A DNA stretch of 64,000 nucleotides. Source: Eleusine coracana subsp. coracana (taxonomy: Eukaryota; Streptophyta; Magnoliopsida; Poales; Poaceae). Position numbers and translations under genes: made by a program. The stretch is taken from positions 53,231,882 to 53,295,881 of the forward strand of contig CM064430.1 in NCBI GenBank assembly GCA_032690845.1. Direction: 5' to 3'. Positions 44,185 through 54,745 of this stretch are shown piece after piece; position 1 is the stretch's first letter; the number at the start of each line of letters is the position of its first letter. The notes under the pieces are model-generated. The model did no database searches. It was not told the origin of the DNA and worked only from the letters and a program-made list of their open reading frames with translations.

Positions 44185-45150
44185 TTTGCTATCTTAGGAG
44201 TGAACTAAATATTATTGACTCTAGCAATGTGATGTAAAGGGTGTGCACATCTGAGTGTTGATTGCTCAATTATTGCAAAAAACCATGGTTTTATGTCAAA
44301 ACTTGTTTGTTTTTGCTTGTTCCTTGATTCTTGATCTCTTGATCAATCTTGTCAAAATATGGTCATAGTATTGAATGGTTGGTTGATTGACTGACCATAG
44401 GCTGGCAAGAATCCTTTTTGTCCATCCTTATTTACACTTATTTGCGTCAAACTATCCCTAGCCCTGGCTGCCTCCCCCTGTTGACATAGTTCATTGGACA
44501 AGTCCGACGCCAGTCGGACAAGTCCGACCCCATCGGACAAGTTCGACACCTATCGGACAAGTCCGACGGTCCAGTTTTCACCCCTTTAACCCAACCCGAC
44601 TTACCCCTTCGGTCAACACCCCCTCATTCACATCTCTCATGTTCTTTCTCCTCAAGAACTCCCCCAAAGGCGGCCCCAAGGTGATCTCCCTCTCCCGCCA
44701 TCCATTGGAGCAAGTTTGGAGGCTAAGAGGTCCTCCTCCATCGGCAAAGTTGGATCCCCCATCACTTTTGCAAGGTTTCCCCTCGTTCCCTCTCTCTCTC
44801 CCTTAGGGTTAGGGTTCTAGGGCAATGCTAGTTTCCAATCCTTTTTCCCTTGCACTTTTGATCCATGGAGATAGCTTCTAGCATGTTGTGGTAGGAGTAG
44901 ACAAAGTTTGGTCGCTAGTGGTAGGTGGATTTGTGGAGGATCTAGGTTTTTGGAGAAACTGCGAGTCATCAGACAAGTCCGATAGTCCGATGGGCATCGG
45001 ACAAGTCCAACGCGTCGGACAAGTCCGATGGTCATCGGACATGTCCGACGGCATGTAGTTCCTCCAAAAGTCTAAGTCCCTCACTGATTCTCCTCACCCC
45101 TTTTTTCTCTCTTTTGTCTATCTTCTGACTTGTGCTATTTCTATTGTCAG
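44185..45150 (+). other. SIRE pol-to-env-like spacer with palindromes
   Basis: No gene is seen. Two clusters of TCGGACAAGTCCGA-type words lie at about 44,505-44,572 and 44,965-45,052, like those in the LTR. C/T-rich stretches fill the rest. Confidence 0.7.
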
Positions 45151-45151
45151 C

Positions 45152-46744
45152 ATGTCAGATGTGGAAGCATCCCCCTTAAGGGAGAAGAGGGCCGAAACTA
45201 GTGATGATCAAGGTCAAAGCCAACCAAAGAGAAAGAAAGTCACCGCCAAGCGCGTTCGGCACACCTATGTCCAACAACCAACTGAAAGGGAGGAGCCAGC
45301 TGAGTCCGAAGAGCTGAATAGAGTCATGCATCCTCCCTCCGAAATGCTCAACTCCAACCGAGAGAGGGTGGACTTCTTTCACGCGTCCCTTGAGAAATGC
45401 ACTGAAGCAAGGTTGGTCAACTATTATGCTCATGATAAGGAGGCTGTTGATCCTCGCTTTCATGCTCATTTTCATGCGGATTGGTACCGCTCCACCTACC
45501 TCGGCATGAAGAACCCTGTAGTTGAGAGCAAGTGGCTAGATTGGAATTATATGAAGTCCAAGAAGCACCCTCTGTTCAACCAAATTCTAGCTGCTTTTGA
45601 GTATCATGGTCTTAAGACCTTCTTGACTTTCAACTACCCATGGAACAAGGAAATCATCTCTCAGTTCTTTTCAAATGTGTTCTTTGAGAATGACAAGTCT
45701 ATGGTCTGGATGACAAATGGCACTAAGTACAGCTGCACCTTGAATCAATTTGCTTCCATGATAGGACTCAAGAGCTCATGTAAGGAGAAGCATAAGATTC
45801 ACTCGGGCAGCTACATGAGCGATGAGGCTATGAGGCATATGTACATGGATCCGGAGAACAGTGTCCCTCCCAACTCAAATGGCTTGCTACCCTTTTTCTC
45901 AGTCTTGTTCAGGATCTGCAGGAGCACTTTGGCTCCAAGGGGTGGCAACTCTGACCGTATTCTTGCATATCAGAGGGACATCTTGCACTAGGTTCATGGG
46001 GATCAGAAATTTGATGTGTTTGACTATGTCTATCAGGAGATATGGGACATCTCCATCTCTTCCAAGCGTGGCTGTGGATATGCCCCGCACATCATGTATA
46101 TGATCGAGAAGGTCTCAGGCTTGACTTTCAAAAAGGACATGAAGCATCTGAGTCTCAAACCTCAGATTCCTTCTAATTGGACTCCTGACACCACCTCTGG
46201 TCAATTTTTTGGTGCAGCTCAGCCACCATCCTCTGCTCCGGCTCCTCAGGTTCCCAGAGCTCCTTCTAGGGCCACCTGTTCTTCTCGTGCTGCCCCACCT
46301 TCTCGTGGCAAGAGGAGTGGAGTTATGAAGATGTTCAAATCCCTCCTTGGTATGTGCAGGAGCATTAACCAAAGGATGGATGTGGTTGAGAGGAACCAGA
46401 AGATCATCATGGAGAAGATGCAATGTGAAGTTCCTCCTCCTCCATCACCTCCGGCAGAAGATTCCTACCCACCTGCTTTTCAGGACCCCACTCCCAACTT
46501 CTCTACAGAGGAGTTGAACTACTTTGGGTACTATCCTCCACCTTCTCAGTTTCACACAGGAGCCGGCTCTAGTGGACAACATGTCCACTTTGATGAGGAA
46601 GAAGAGGACGTAGAAGAGCAAGAAGAAGATCCCGCTACCTATGATCTTCGCCAGCGTAAGGGAAAAGCTCCCGCTCAAGATGACGAAGACGAAGAAGAAG
46701 AAGGAGATGAGGATGATGAAGACTATGAAGACTCTGAGGAGTAG
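45152..46744 (+). pseudogene. SIRE extra ORF (env-like position)
   Basis: A 531-codon frame broken only by TAG 45,989-45,991, where Gln (CAG) is likely. The N-terminal part is charged (REKRAETSDDQ, KRKKVTAKRVR), the middle a globular region (WYRSTYLGMKNPVVESKWLD; LNQFASMIGLKSSCK), the rest Pro/Ser-rich, and the end strongly acidic (DDEDEEEEGDEDDEDYEDSEE-like). No signal peptide or clear membrane segment is visible, so an envelope role is not supported by sequence. The position is that of the env-like ORF of SIRE elements. Function unknown. Confidence 0.75.
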
Positions 46745-46944
46745 AGATCTCATCACCATCCACCTGTATTTTTCTCCTTTTTGGTGTCTTGATGCCAAAG
46801 GGGGAGAAGGGTAATCTATCTTTCATTTTCTTAGTTTATGAGTTGTGAGTGTGATGAAGTTAGACAATTTGGTTCTTTTTGGCTTGATTTGTAAAACTAC
46901 TTATTTGTGTTGTTTGTGTTTTGTAAGACTACATGTCCGATGAC

Positions 46945-48054
46945 CAGCAAGTCCGACCCATCGGACTTCACTGTCGGACTCCAGTACCTGTGTCAAACCA
47001 AGTCCGATGGTCAACTTGTCCGAGGCATCGGGCAAGTCCCTCGGACTCCAGAACCGACGCAAACTTGTTCCATCGGACATGTCCGATGACCATCGGACAT
47101 GTCCGATGGTCAACTTGTCCGAGGCATCGGGTAAGTCCCTCGGACTCCAGAACCGATGCCAACTTGTTCCATCGGACATGTTTGATGACCATCGGACTTG
47201 TCCGATAGAGATCTGAGAAATACCCATCCAAACGGCTCCTTCTCTTCTTGAGCTATAAATAGACCCCCACGTCGTCCCTTGTCTGGTAGGTCACTCATTC
47301 CACTCAAAAACACTCTCAAGCTCACTTTGCTCTCCAAATCTCTCCTCCCTTACTTCCAATCTTGATTTATGAAGGGATTGAGAGAAGATTCAAGAGCTCC
47401 ATCGACTTCAAGCTTCCATTCTCTCAAGCTCTTGGTTCATCCTCACCGCCGATCACGTTTGTGTTTGTTACTCTTGGGGATTCATCCCCTAGACGGTTAG
47501 AGGTACCCGTAGAGCTCCTAACTTGTGTGGTGACACCTCGAGAAGTTTGTATTGACCCCTCCTTCGTGGAATTTGCTAGTGGAAAGGCAAGTTTGATCTT
47601 TGTGGTCACTTGAAGAGGTTAGGGTTGAAAGAAACCCGGTCCTTTATGGATCCCTCAACGGAGACGTAGGCTTCTTTGTGGAGCTGAACTTCGGTGAACA
47701 AATCTTGTGTCTCCCCTTGTTTTCTTTTGCATACTTGTTGTTTACTTGCTCTTGCTCATATCTCATTAGCTAGGGTTTGCCTTGTTTCTCTTAAATTATC
47801 TTATGTAGGTTGCTTGCTAGTTGTTCCTTTTATTTCTACAACTTCCTCTAGCTTATAATTACTAGATCCTAACTTGCCTTGCACTAATATACAGTTTTAA
47901 TCGGCCGATCTACTTTTCTAACTCGTGCCATCGGACAAGTCCATCGGACTTTCCTCACTATCGTCGGACAAATCCGACACTGCGTATTTGAATTTTATTA
48001 TTAAGTGATTTTTAGGGACAATTACCTATTCACCCCCCCCTCTAGGCACTTTCA
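46945..48054 (+). repeat. 3' LTR of the SIRE element, 5'-deleted
   Basis: Matches 37,570-38,654 and ends GGCACTTTCA. The first 420 bp of the LTR are missing; upstream, CCAAAGGGGGAGAAGG (about 46,794-46,810) looks like the polypurine-type tract of SIRE elements but is not adjacent to an LTR start. Palindromes and the TATAAATAG box (about 47,255) are conserved. Confidence 0.9.
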
Positions 48055-48841
48055 CTTATGTTTCAAGCTAGTATCCCTGCCGCTTATTGGGCAGAAGCTC
48101 TCCACACTGCTACCTACCTTCTCAACCTGTGCCCCACCAAAACGATGTCCTTCTCCACACTGCACTTCGCTTTGTTTGGTGTTCATCCGTCCTACACTCA
48201 TCTATGTGTTTTTGGTTGCAAATGCTACCCCAACCTGTTGGCTACTTGTCCCCATAAGGTCACTCCCCGCTCTACTGTCTGTGTTTTCTAGGGATACCCC
48301 TCTGACCATAAGGGCTATCGCTGCCTAGACCTCACCTCCAACCGTCTCATAATTTCTTGGCGCGTTACCTTCGATGAGCTCTCCTTTCCATTTGCCGAAA
48401 TTTCAGACCCTCCTTCATCCCACTTTGACTTTCTTTCCAACCTCGATTGCACAACTTTGCCTGCTGGCCAATATTCCTTTGAAGGTCTCCCACCCTCCAG
48501 CGTTTCTGCCCCTGCTGGTTCATCACCGCAAGCTGCTGTCGGTAGCGCTAGTCGGTCCTTGGTGTCGCTGAGTGCTGCCCCTATTGGGCTCGTTCCACAA
48601 GCTAGTGGCAGCACCTCGGACTCTCCTTGCCCAGGCTCTACCCCATGTTCCCAGCCCCCCCTGCCTAGGTTTGGCTCGGTCCCGCACTCTTAGGACCCTC
48701 TGCCTGGGTTCGGCCTGGCCTGGCTGCCCAACTCGCCTGCACGTAGTCCTGCCGTGGCTACGTCCGATGGTGCGCCTCCTTACCTGTGTTGATTTCCGCC
48801 CACTGCCATCCCCGCCACACCCCCTAACAACCACCACATGA
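48055..48841 (+). pseudogene. Copia integrase C-terminal part
   Basis: Resumes the integrase interrupted at 37,147 (YWAEALHTATYLLNLCP; then YTHLCVFGCKCYPN) and the GYPSDHKGYRCLD module after a TAG at about 48,288. The following Ser/Pro-rich linker is frameshifted. The CTTAT copy at 48,055 is part of the target duplication. Confidence 0.85.
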
Positions 48842-50443
48842 TGCGGACATGCGGGAAGACTGGTTTTTTGCTTCACCTTCAATGGTTGGACCACAAGGTC
48901 TCCTCTATCTCACCACTACTCAAGAGCTATCACAGTGCTCTTGCTGGTCCAAATTGGAAAGAGATGCCATGTCTGCTGAGTTTGTCACCCTGTAGTCCAA
49001 CTCTACCTGGGACTTGGTACCTCGACCGTCTAGCACCAATGTTGTTATCGGTAAATGGGTCTTTCGCCACAAACTGCATTTCAATGGTTTCTTGATCGAT
49101 ACAAGGCGAGTTGGGTGCTTAGTGGGCTTACATAGCAGCCTGTCATTGATTTTGGTGAAACCTTCAGCCCTGTGGTAAAACCGGAACCGTTCATACTATC
49201 TTGACGGTGGCTCTCTCCATGATTGGCCCATACATCAACTGGATGTCAAGAATGCTATCTTACATGGTACTCTGATTGAAATTGTTTACTATGAGTAGCC
49301 ATCCGGCTTCGTTGATCCTGCACATCCCGGTTATGTGTGTCGTCTTAACAAGTCCCTCTATGGGTTAAAGCAAGCTCCTCGTGCCTGGTTTAGTTGATTT
49401 TCTTCTCATGTGCTCTCCATTGGCTTTGTTGGTGCTTGGTCAGACACTTCATTGTTCATCTATCAACATGGTTCTGATACTGGTTACTTGCTTCTTTATG
49501 TTGATGATATTGTCCTAACGGCTTCCTCTGTGCCTCTTCTTAGGCGGATTATTGATGCACTTAACAGGGAACTTTCTATGAAGGACCTTGGTGATCTACA
49601 CCACTTCTTGGGGGTTTCTGTGATCAGGCGCTCTAATTGTGGCCTCTTCCTTTCCCAACGCTAGTACATGATAGATATTCTTCAACATGCTAGCATGGTC
49701 AATTGCAAGCCATGTCTAACCCCGGTTGACACCTGTGCTAAGTTATCCTCGAATGGTGCTCTAGTATTTGATCCTACTCACTATCGCAGTCTTGTTGGTG
49801 CACCGCAGTATTTGACATTTACATGTCCTGACATTGCGTATGCCATGCAACAGGTATGTTTATACATGCATGATCTCGTGAGCCTCATCTCGCTTTGATC
49901 AAGCAAATACTTCGATACCTCCATGGCACTCTTGATCATGGTCTTCAACTTCATCGCACTTCTATTCATGAGTTGATAGCTTATTCTGATGCTGATTGGG
50001 CTGGCTGTCCGGACACCCGTCTTTCCACTTCTGGTTACGACGTCTTCTTGAGTGACAACCTCATCTCTTGGTCGTCTAAATGGTATCACACAGTCTCTCG
50101 CTCCAGTGCTGAAGCAGAATACCATGCTATTGCCAATGCAGTTGCTGAAACTTCTTGGTTACACCAGCTGCTTGAGGAACTTCGCTCTCCGCTACGTCAT
50201 GTGACCATTTTCTATTGTGACAACATCAGTGCTATATATCTCTCGACTAACCCGGTGCAACATCAGCGCACCAAACACATCAAGATTGATTTGCATTTTG
50301 TTCGGGACAAGGTCGCCACTGGTGTCATGCGTATTCTTCATGTGCCGATCACTTCTCAGTATGCAGATATCTTCACCAAGGGTGTTCTGACTTTTGTATT
50401 TACTGAGTTTCGCTTCAGTCTGAACATTCTCTTGTGTGGCTGA
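48842..50443 (+). pseudogene. Copia reverse transcriptase and RNase H
   Basis: Badly frameshifted RT start (48,838-49,400), then 49,410-49,664 with the catalytic LLLYVDDIVLTASS, 49,668-49,898, and RNase H 49,895-50,443 (YSDADWAGCPDTR, SWSSK, SSAEAEYHAIANAVAET, YADIFTKG). Stops at about 49,665 and 49,395 and a frameshift at about 49,895 disable it. Its 3' LTR is not seen. Confidence 0.85.
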
Positions 50444-50690
50444 TGTGCAACGTTTCAGCACCACACCGAGGAGGTAGGAGAAATACTTCTTTTTTGATAA
50501 TCTTCAACCAAACACCGGCCTCTCCTTATATGAGGGCAGAGACCGGCCCTAACAAGGAAACTATGTATTACAATTAATACAGACTCTACCCTGAGAACCT
50601 TTTCTATTCAAACTCTGATATGTATCTAGCTACTACTCTGGTGCGTGTGCCTTGCGGTTCCTCCTGCGCCTGTTATAGGTGATTCCCCAC
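50444..50690 (-). mobile_element. LTR-like fragment, probably minus orientation
   Basis: On the - strand a TATAAGGAGAGGCCGG stretch followed by LTR-like sequence (GTTTGGTTGAAG). It borders the copia RNase H and ends near CCCCACATGACA. It differs from the 5' LTR-like segment at 25,248. Ends and family are uncertain. Confidence 0.35.
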
Positions 50691-51149
50691 ATGACATAAA
50701 TTTACTGAATTTCAAAAAGGGTTAAGTGATAAGGTGACCAGAAGTTCTATAAATCCCATTTTAAACTTGTTTTTGGTATAAATTCCAAAAGGTTGTCTTT
50801 TTAACCTTATTAATTCAAACCAAAATTATATGTTATTTAAAAAGATTGTCTCTGATATATGAATATGATTGGGTTCAAAGTTCACTTTCAAAATTTGAAA
50901 TTTGAAAGTGGCATTGTTTCAGTACTTTGTTGCATTTATTTGACCCCCTCAAAAGTGTGATAAAATGCTCAAGTTTCCTCCAAATTCTAATTTGTCATGT
51001 AGATCATGAATATGATTTTTTTTTGTGTCACTTGTATTTTGAAATTTGAACTTCTAGTTCAAGTTATATTTGGCTGTAACTTGAAATTAATTTGAAATTT
51101 TAAAACTTCCATTTTTTTCTTGCATATTTCTTATCCAATAGCTTGTTGG
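50691..51149. other. AT-rich DNA right of the transposon block
   Basis: No gene. An imperfect palindrome with arms CACTTTCAAA and TTTGAAAGTG lies at 50,883-50,910. The sequence has no match in the left flank and is of unknown origin. Confidence 0.5.
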
Positions 51150-51736
51150 TGTTTAGTTGTGAAGACAAATGACACCAAGTGTCACACTGGTCGTTCATTC
51201 CAGGTTTAACATCACTAAAGCATTTAGTAGCTTGAGCTTCAGTCTGTTTCACACTTCCTCGTTTTGTGTATTGCTTTCTTGAGTGATAGAATGTTTCCCG
51301 CATTTGTTTCTTGGTGCTTTAAACACATTTGATATATGCTTCTTGGCGAGTTACTGGTTTCAATACTTTTTTATTACAACTTAAGGTTTTGCCAGAATTC
51401 CAAATTTATGTGTTTATTTATTTGATTTTGTATATTTATCTTAACTAAGTTAATGTTACTGTTTCAGGTTCAGAAATAATAAGACAACAAAATTTGATCA
51501 TCCGACGAAACATCATAATGTTCTGTATGAATAATTTTTCAAGATATATGGTTGACCGGAAATATATATGGGAGATAAGGATGAATGATATACAATATTT
51601 TGATGGTGTAATTTATTCTACCGTTAGACACCTACTAGACGTACAACACCTTAGCTGGTGCACGGAAACCATAATATATGATTAAAGTAGCAGTGCTACT
51701 ATGTATGTACGTCGTGAAGTGCTCCTAAAGTAATGA

Positions 51737-53186
51737 TCAGTTGTTCATGTCATCCTGAGGAGACCTCCCAATAGGTTGAACAATATAAACGGCACGACGA
51801 TTTTTTGGCAAAATTAGAACAGAAAACTCAAAGTTAACAATAGGGTTTATTAATGAAGTACAAAACTTATTGTAGGAACAATGGAAAACTCTTCAAAAAC
51901 TAGACTATTTGTATTCCAGGCAAGGCTGCAGCACCTTCAAGCTGCTCCCTCCTTTTTTGAAATATTGTTATTTTAACCGAAATTTTTTTAGTTGTGGAAA
52001 TACAAATCGGGGACAATATTTCTCAAATGGATGGACGAGTATAGCCCAAGATAGAGGATATTGTTAAGGACACGTCTATAGTATGTAGTGAGAACTCTAG
52101 GAGTTTGCTTTGTCTTTTTTTTTCTCGAACATGCAGGAGAACTACATGTCATTGTATTAAGGAGAGAAAACATAACAATTACAAGACCAAGAGTGGTTGT
52201 GGATTTTTTTTTCAGATTACATTCGCGCTGGTGAAAATGCAAACTACCTTCAAACAGACCAAAAAGCTACGGCTGTAGGAGCTCCCGTAGCTTCCTCCCC
52301 CTTGCTATCCCCCAGGTGTTCGCTTCATCCCTGATTTCTCGCAACAGAGGTTGATCCTGAGGATGCGCCTTATCGAAGACGCAACAAAAAGAGTTTGCTT
52401 GTTGTTTCTTCGAAAAGAGGTTGATCCTGAGGATGTGCCTTTGTCTTGGATTTTAACAGTTTTGGAAACTGAGAGTTTGCTTTACATTTTATTTTTGTAA
52501 GAAAGACTCTTAAGGAAAAGAGGATCGGAACGATCATGCTAAAATATTCTGGAAATACAGCAAACTAGCTAGACCAGTTAACGCACATAAAAATTTGGCA
52601 GAAGATTCTATGACAATATCCCAGGATCGCGTCGTCACCCACAGCAGGAACTCACACGAGAACTGAAGGAGAGGGTTACAAATCAGTTACGAAATCATAA
52701 AAATTCAGGGAATCCACTTACCCTTCAACTTGCGTGCCTGCGCCGGCGTGAGCCTCGCGATGAACCCTGTCGGGACGATTTGGATCAACGCCTCCTTCGC
52801 TTTCTCTTGGCTTGGGATTTGCAATGAAACCAAAACAACAAGCAAGAACTGACTCATAAATCGAAGAAACAGAGTAATAATCACAGAGATCGAAGAAACA
52901 GAGTGCAATCGAACTGACTCGCAGAGGCAGCAATTACTTCCATTATCTAAAAAGGTACGTACCTGCCGAGCGCGGATCTGAGGATGTCCAGACAGTGGTT
53001 CCAGGGGTCAGCCGTACGTGTGGAGTTCACCGTCACCAGGTACAGGCGGCGTGGTGCGTTGTACCAGAGGGCACCCTTCTCCTGGCCAGCGTCCATGGCC
53101 GAGGTCGTGGCGATGGCCGACGCGGCGGCAGTGGTGACCAGCAGGGCCACCAGGAGGAAGCCGGCCGCGGAGCAGTGGCGTGCCAT
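51737..53186 (-). pseudogene. Stand-alone I9 (subtilisin propeptide-like) gene, copy 2, last splice site damaged
   Basis: Exon 1 (53,186-52,963) and exon 2 (52,810-52,722) are intact, with the same phases as copy 1. They code for a signal peptide (residues 1-24), a YLVTV strand, the LGSQEKAKEAL turn and GFIARLTPAQARKLK. Exon 3 is recognisable (about 51,805-51,737, ending PQDDMNN and TGA), but the acceptor, CCAG in copy 1, reads CCAA here, and no nearby AG restores the frame. Reading into intron 2 adds a few residues (GKWIP) and stops. A truncated I9 domain lacking the last strand, or a pseudogene, is expected. Intron 2 is lengthened by a LINE-like insertion. If spliced by other means it could still make a secreted I9 protein. 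Confidence 0.75.
52113..52472 (-). mobile_element. LINE 3'-end-like insertion in intron 2 of I9 copy 2
   Basis: On the - strand it ends TGCATGTTCGAG plus a poly-A run, like 3' ends of grass LINEs. GAGTTTGCTTT lies on both sides (52,101-52,111 and 52,473-52,483). Copy 1 has this word once (2,411-2,420, opposite strand), that is, an empty site. About 360 bp; no coding domain is left. Confidence 0.75.
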
Positions 53187-53291
53187 GGTGGTGGTGCCGA
53201 AGTCGATCGGGAGCTTGGTGGTGTCTCGCTCTTGTGTTGTGGTGGATGGGTGTGCTTGTGTCGGGGAGGAAGCCGTGGAGCCGGTGGTCGT

Positions 53292-53298
53292 TTATATA
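53292..53298 (-). promoter_or_regulatory. TATA box of the second I9 gene
   Basis: TATATAA on the - strand 106-112 bp before the ATG at 53,186, the same spacing as in copy 1. Confidence 0.7.
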
Positions 53299-53769
53299 GC
53301 AGCAGCGCAGTGGGTTGCCCATTGTGCGAAAGTCCATTGGGGCTTTAACCTTTGTCCAAAACACATGGGTAGTAGCGACGTGTTTTCTTAAATGACTTCA
53401 TTCAAAGACAAGCTCGAAAGTGACATTCTTTCTTCTCTATCTCCCTCATCTCTCGTAATTAAGGAAAGGCGTGCACTAGACGTGGTTCAAACAGATGGCA
53501 CTCTCCATGTTACATGTCAATTGTTCTCAGTGAACAAGTTTGGAGAGTGAATGAACCGCAGGCAATCAAACAATCGTTGATGGAATGACATGTTACATTT
53601 CAGTTAATTGTTCAGCACTTCTGAACATATTATCAGGCATTACGTATTTTTCTTATATAACAAAAGGTATATATCTGATAAGTCTATCTTTCATTCCTCA
53701 AATCAGTTGCGTCAAGTGCAAGTTCATCTCAAATACAGAAAGTAGCAGTTCATAAGTTCAGATCCTTTC

Positions 53770-53850
53770 AAGATGAATAAGCACATTTCAAGGCCAAACA
53801 CGCATGTGAAAGCATGCAAGTTGTGCACAGTGGTTACCTTCTATTCCCAT
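53770..53850 (-). repeat. Upstream module copy 4
   Basis: On the - strand it reads GTGCACAACTTGCATGC and GCGTGTTTGGCCTTGAAA. It lies about 590-660 bp before the ATG of the second I9 gene, the equivalent place to copy 2 in the left arm. Confidence 0.6.
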
Positions 53851-54745
53851 TGTCATCACAGAAAGAGTCTTATAGAACCAAAAATATACGAGGCTATCTT
53901 CCATTCTTGAAATCAGTTGCGTCAAGTGCAAGTTCATCTGAGGCACAAAAAGTGACAGATGTTTGCTCCTCGTCATAATGACACTGTGTCAGACATAGAA
54001 ACCTTAAGCATGAAGGTTTGGTCACGCTAATTAAATTTAGCTTTTCGTCTATCAATTTGGTTGTCTGTTTGCTTTGTAAATAGAAAAACAAACAAATCAA
54101 CCGACGAATTGTTCTCAGATGAGTCCTTCACGCAAACAAAAGTGAATATTCTGAGACAGGTGAGAAAATAGTCTTACAAGTGGCAATCTAATGCAAACAT
54201 CTGAAAGTAAATGAACATAATATCTGAGGCTTGTTCTTGGCCTCAATGCATGCCCTTCGTGGCACAAAATCTAGATTACCGAATTGTTATTTCAATTATT
54301 CTGCCAGTAAGTCAAGTCCTGAAGAAATTTTAGTTCACATGACAAGAAGACCTGAAGCGATAGGATGCTCCTTGAATAGAAAGGTTAGATAGTTTCTTTG
54401 TAGCATTATATGTCTGAAATGACAATGACAAGCAGTTTGGGACAAAACTCTCTGACCTCCTCCATTTTAGATAACTAGTTAAGGCATGATAGAAATAAGT
54501 ATTGGGTTGTGATTCACACACTATTTTACAAAAATAGAAGAGCCTCCACTAGCCTTGTCCCGCCCTGAATCTGCCACATGCTACAATTGAATTCAGTTCC
54601 AACAGTACAAGCTTATCTCAGATTACAAAAATGTTGGTCAGTTAGCTTTCTTCCCATGTATATGAAACCAATGTTCATTCAAAAATGTATATGAAAGATA
54701 TTATTTGCATCAGTTTCCTAAATATTAGAAATAGTGTACATGATG

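Larger units (their letters stand above)
37148..48054 (+). mobile_element. SIRE-lineage Ty1/copia element
   Basis: An element of 10.9 kb with LTRs, primer site, gag, pol and an extra downstream (env-like) ORF. It is flanked by CTTAT on both sides (37,143-37,147 and 48,055-48,059), and the disrupted copia integrase resumes right after. LTR differences seen by eye over the last 1.08 kb are about 20-25, that is around 2%, so it is a young insertion. Frameshifts and stops prevent expression of full products. Confidence 0.95.
25417..50443 (+). mobile_element. Ty1/copia element split by two later insertions
   Basis: Its pieces are 25,417-25,680 (primer site and leader/gag start), 35,072-37,147 (gag, protease, integrase) and 48,055-50,443 (integrase end, RT, RNase H). 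Reading frame sense resumes across both insertions. The Athila-like element (25,681-35,071) and the SIRE element (37,148-48,054) are therefore younger. It carries many stops and frameshifts. Confidence 0.85.
51150..54745 (-). repeat. Right arm of inverted segmental duplication
   Basis: Reverse-complement match of 85-3,560, including the second I9 gene, its flanks and 3' UTR. It lacks the Stowaway MITE of the left arm and has a LINE-like insertion in intron 2 of the I9 gene. Confidence 0.85.

Noticed and set aside
53008..53391. Open frames of 117-135 codons on both strands over I9 copy 2
   Set aside because: These are shadows of exon 1 in other frames; only the 53,186 ATG frame gives a signal peptide and I9 strand.
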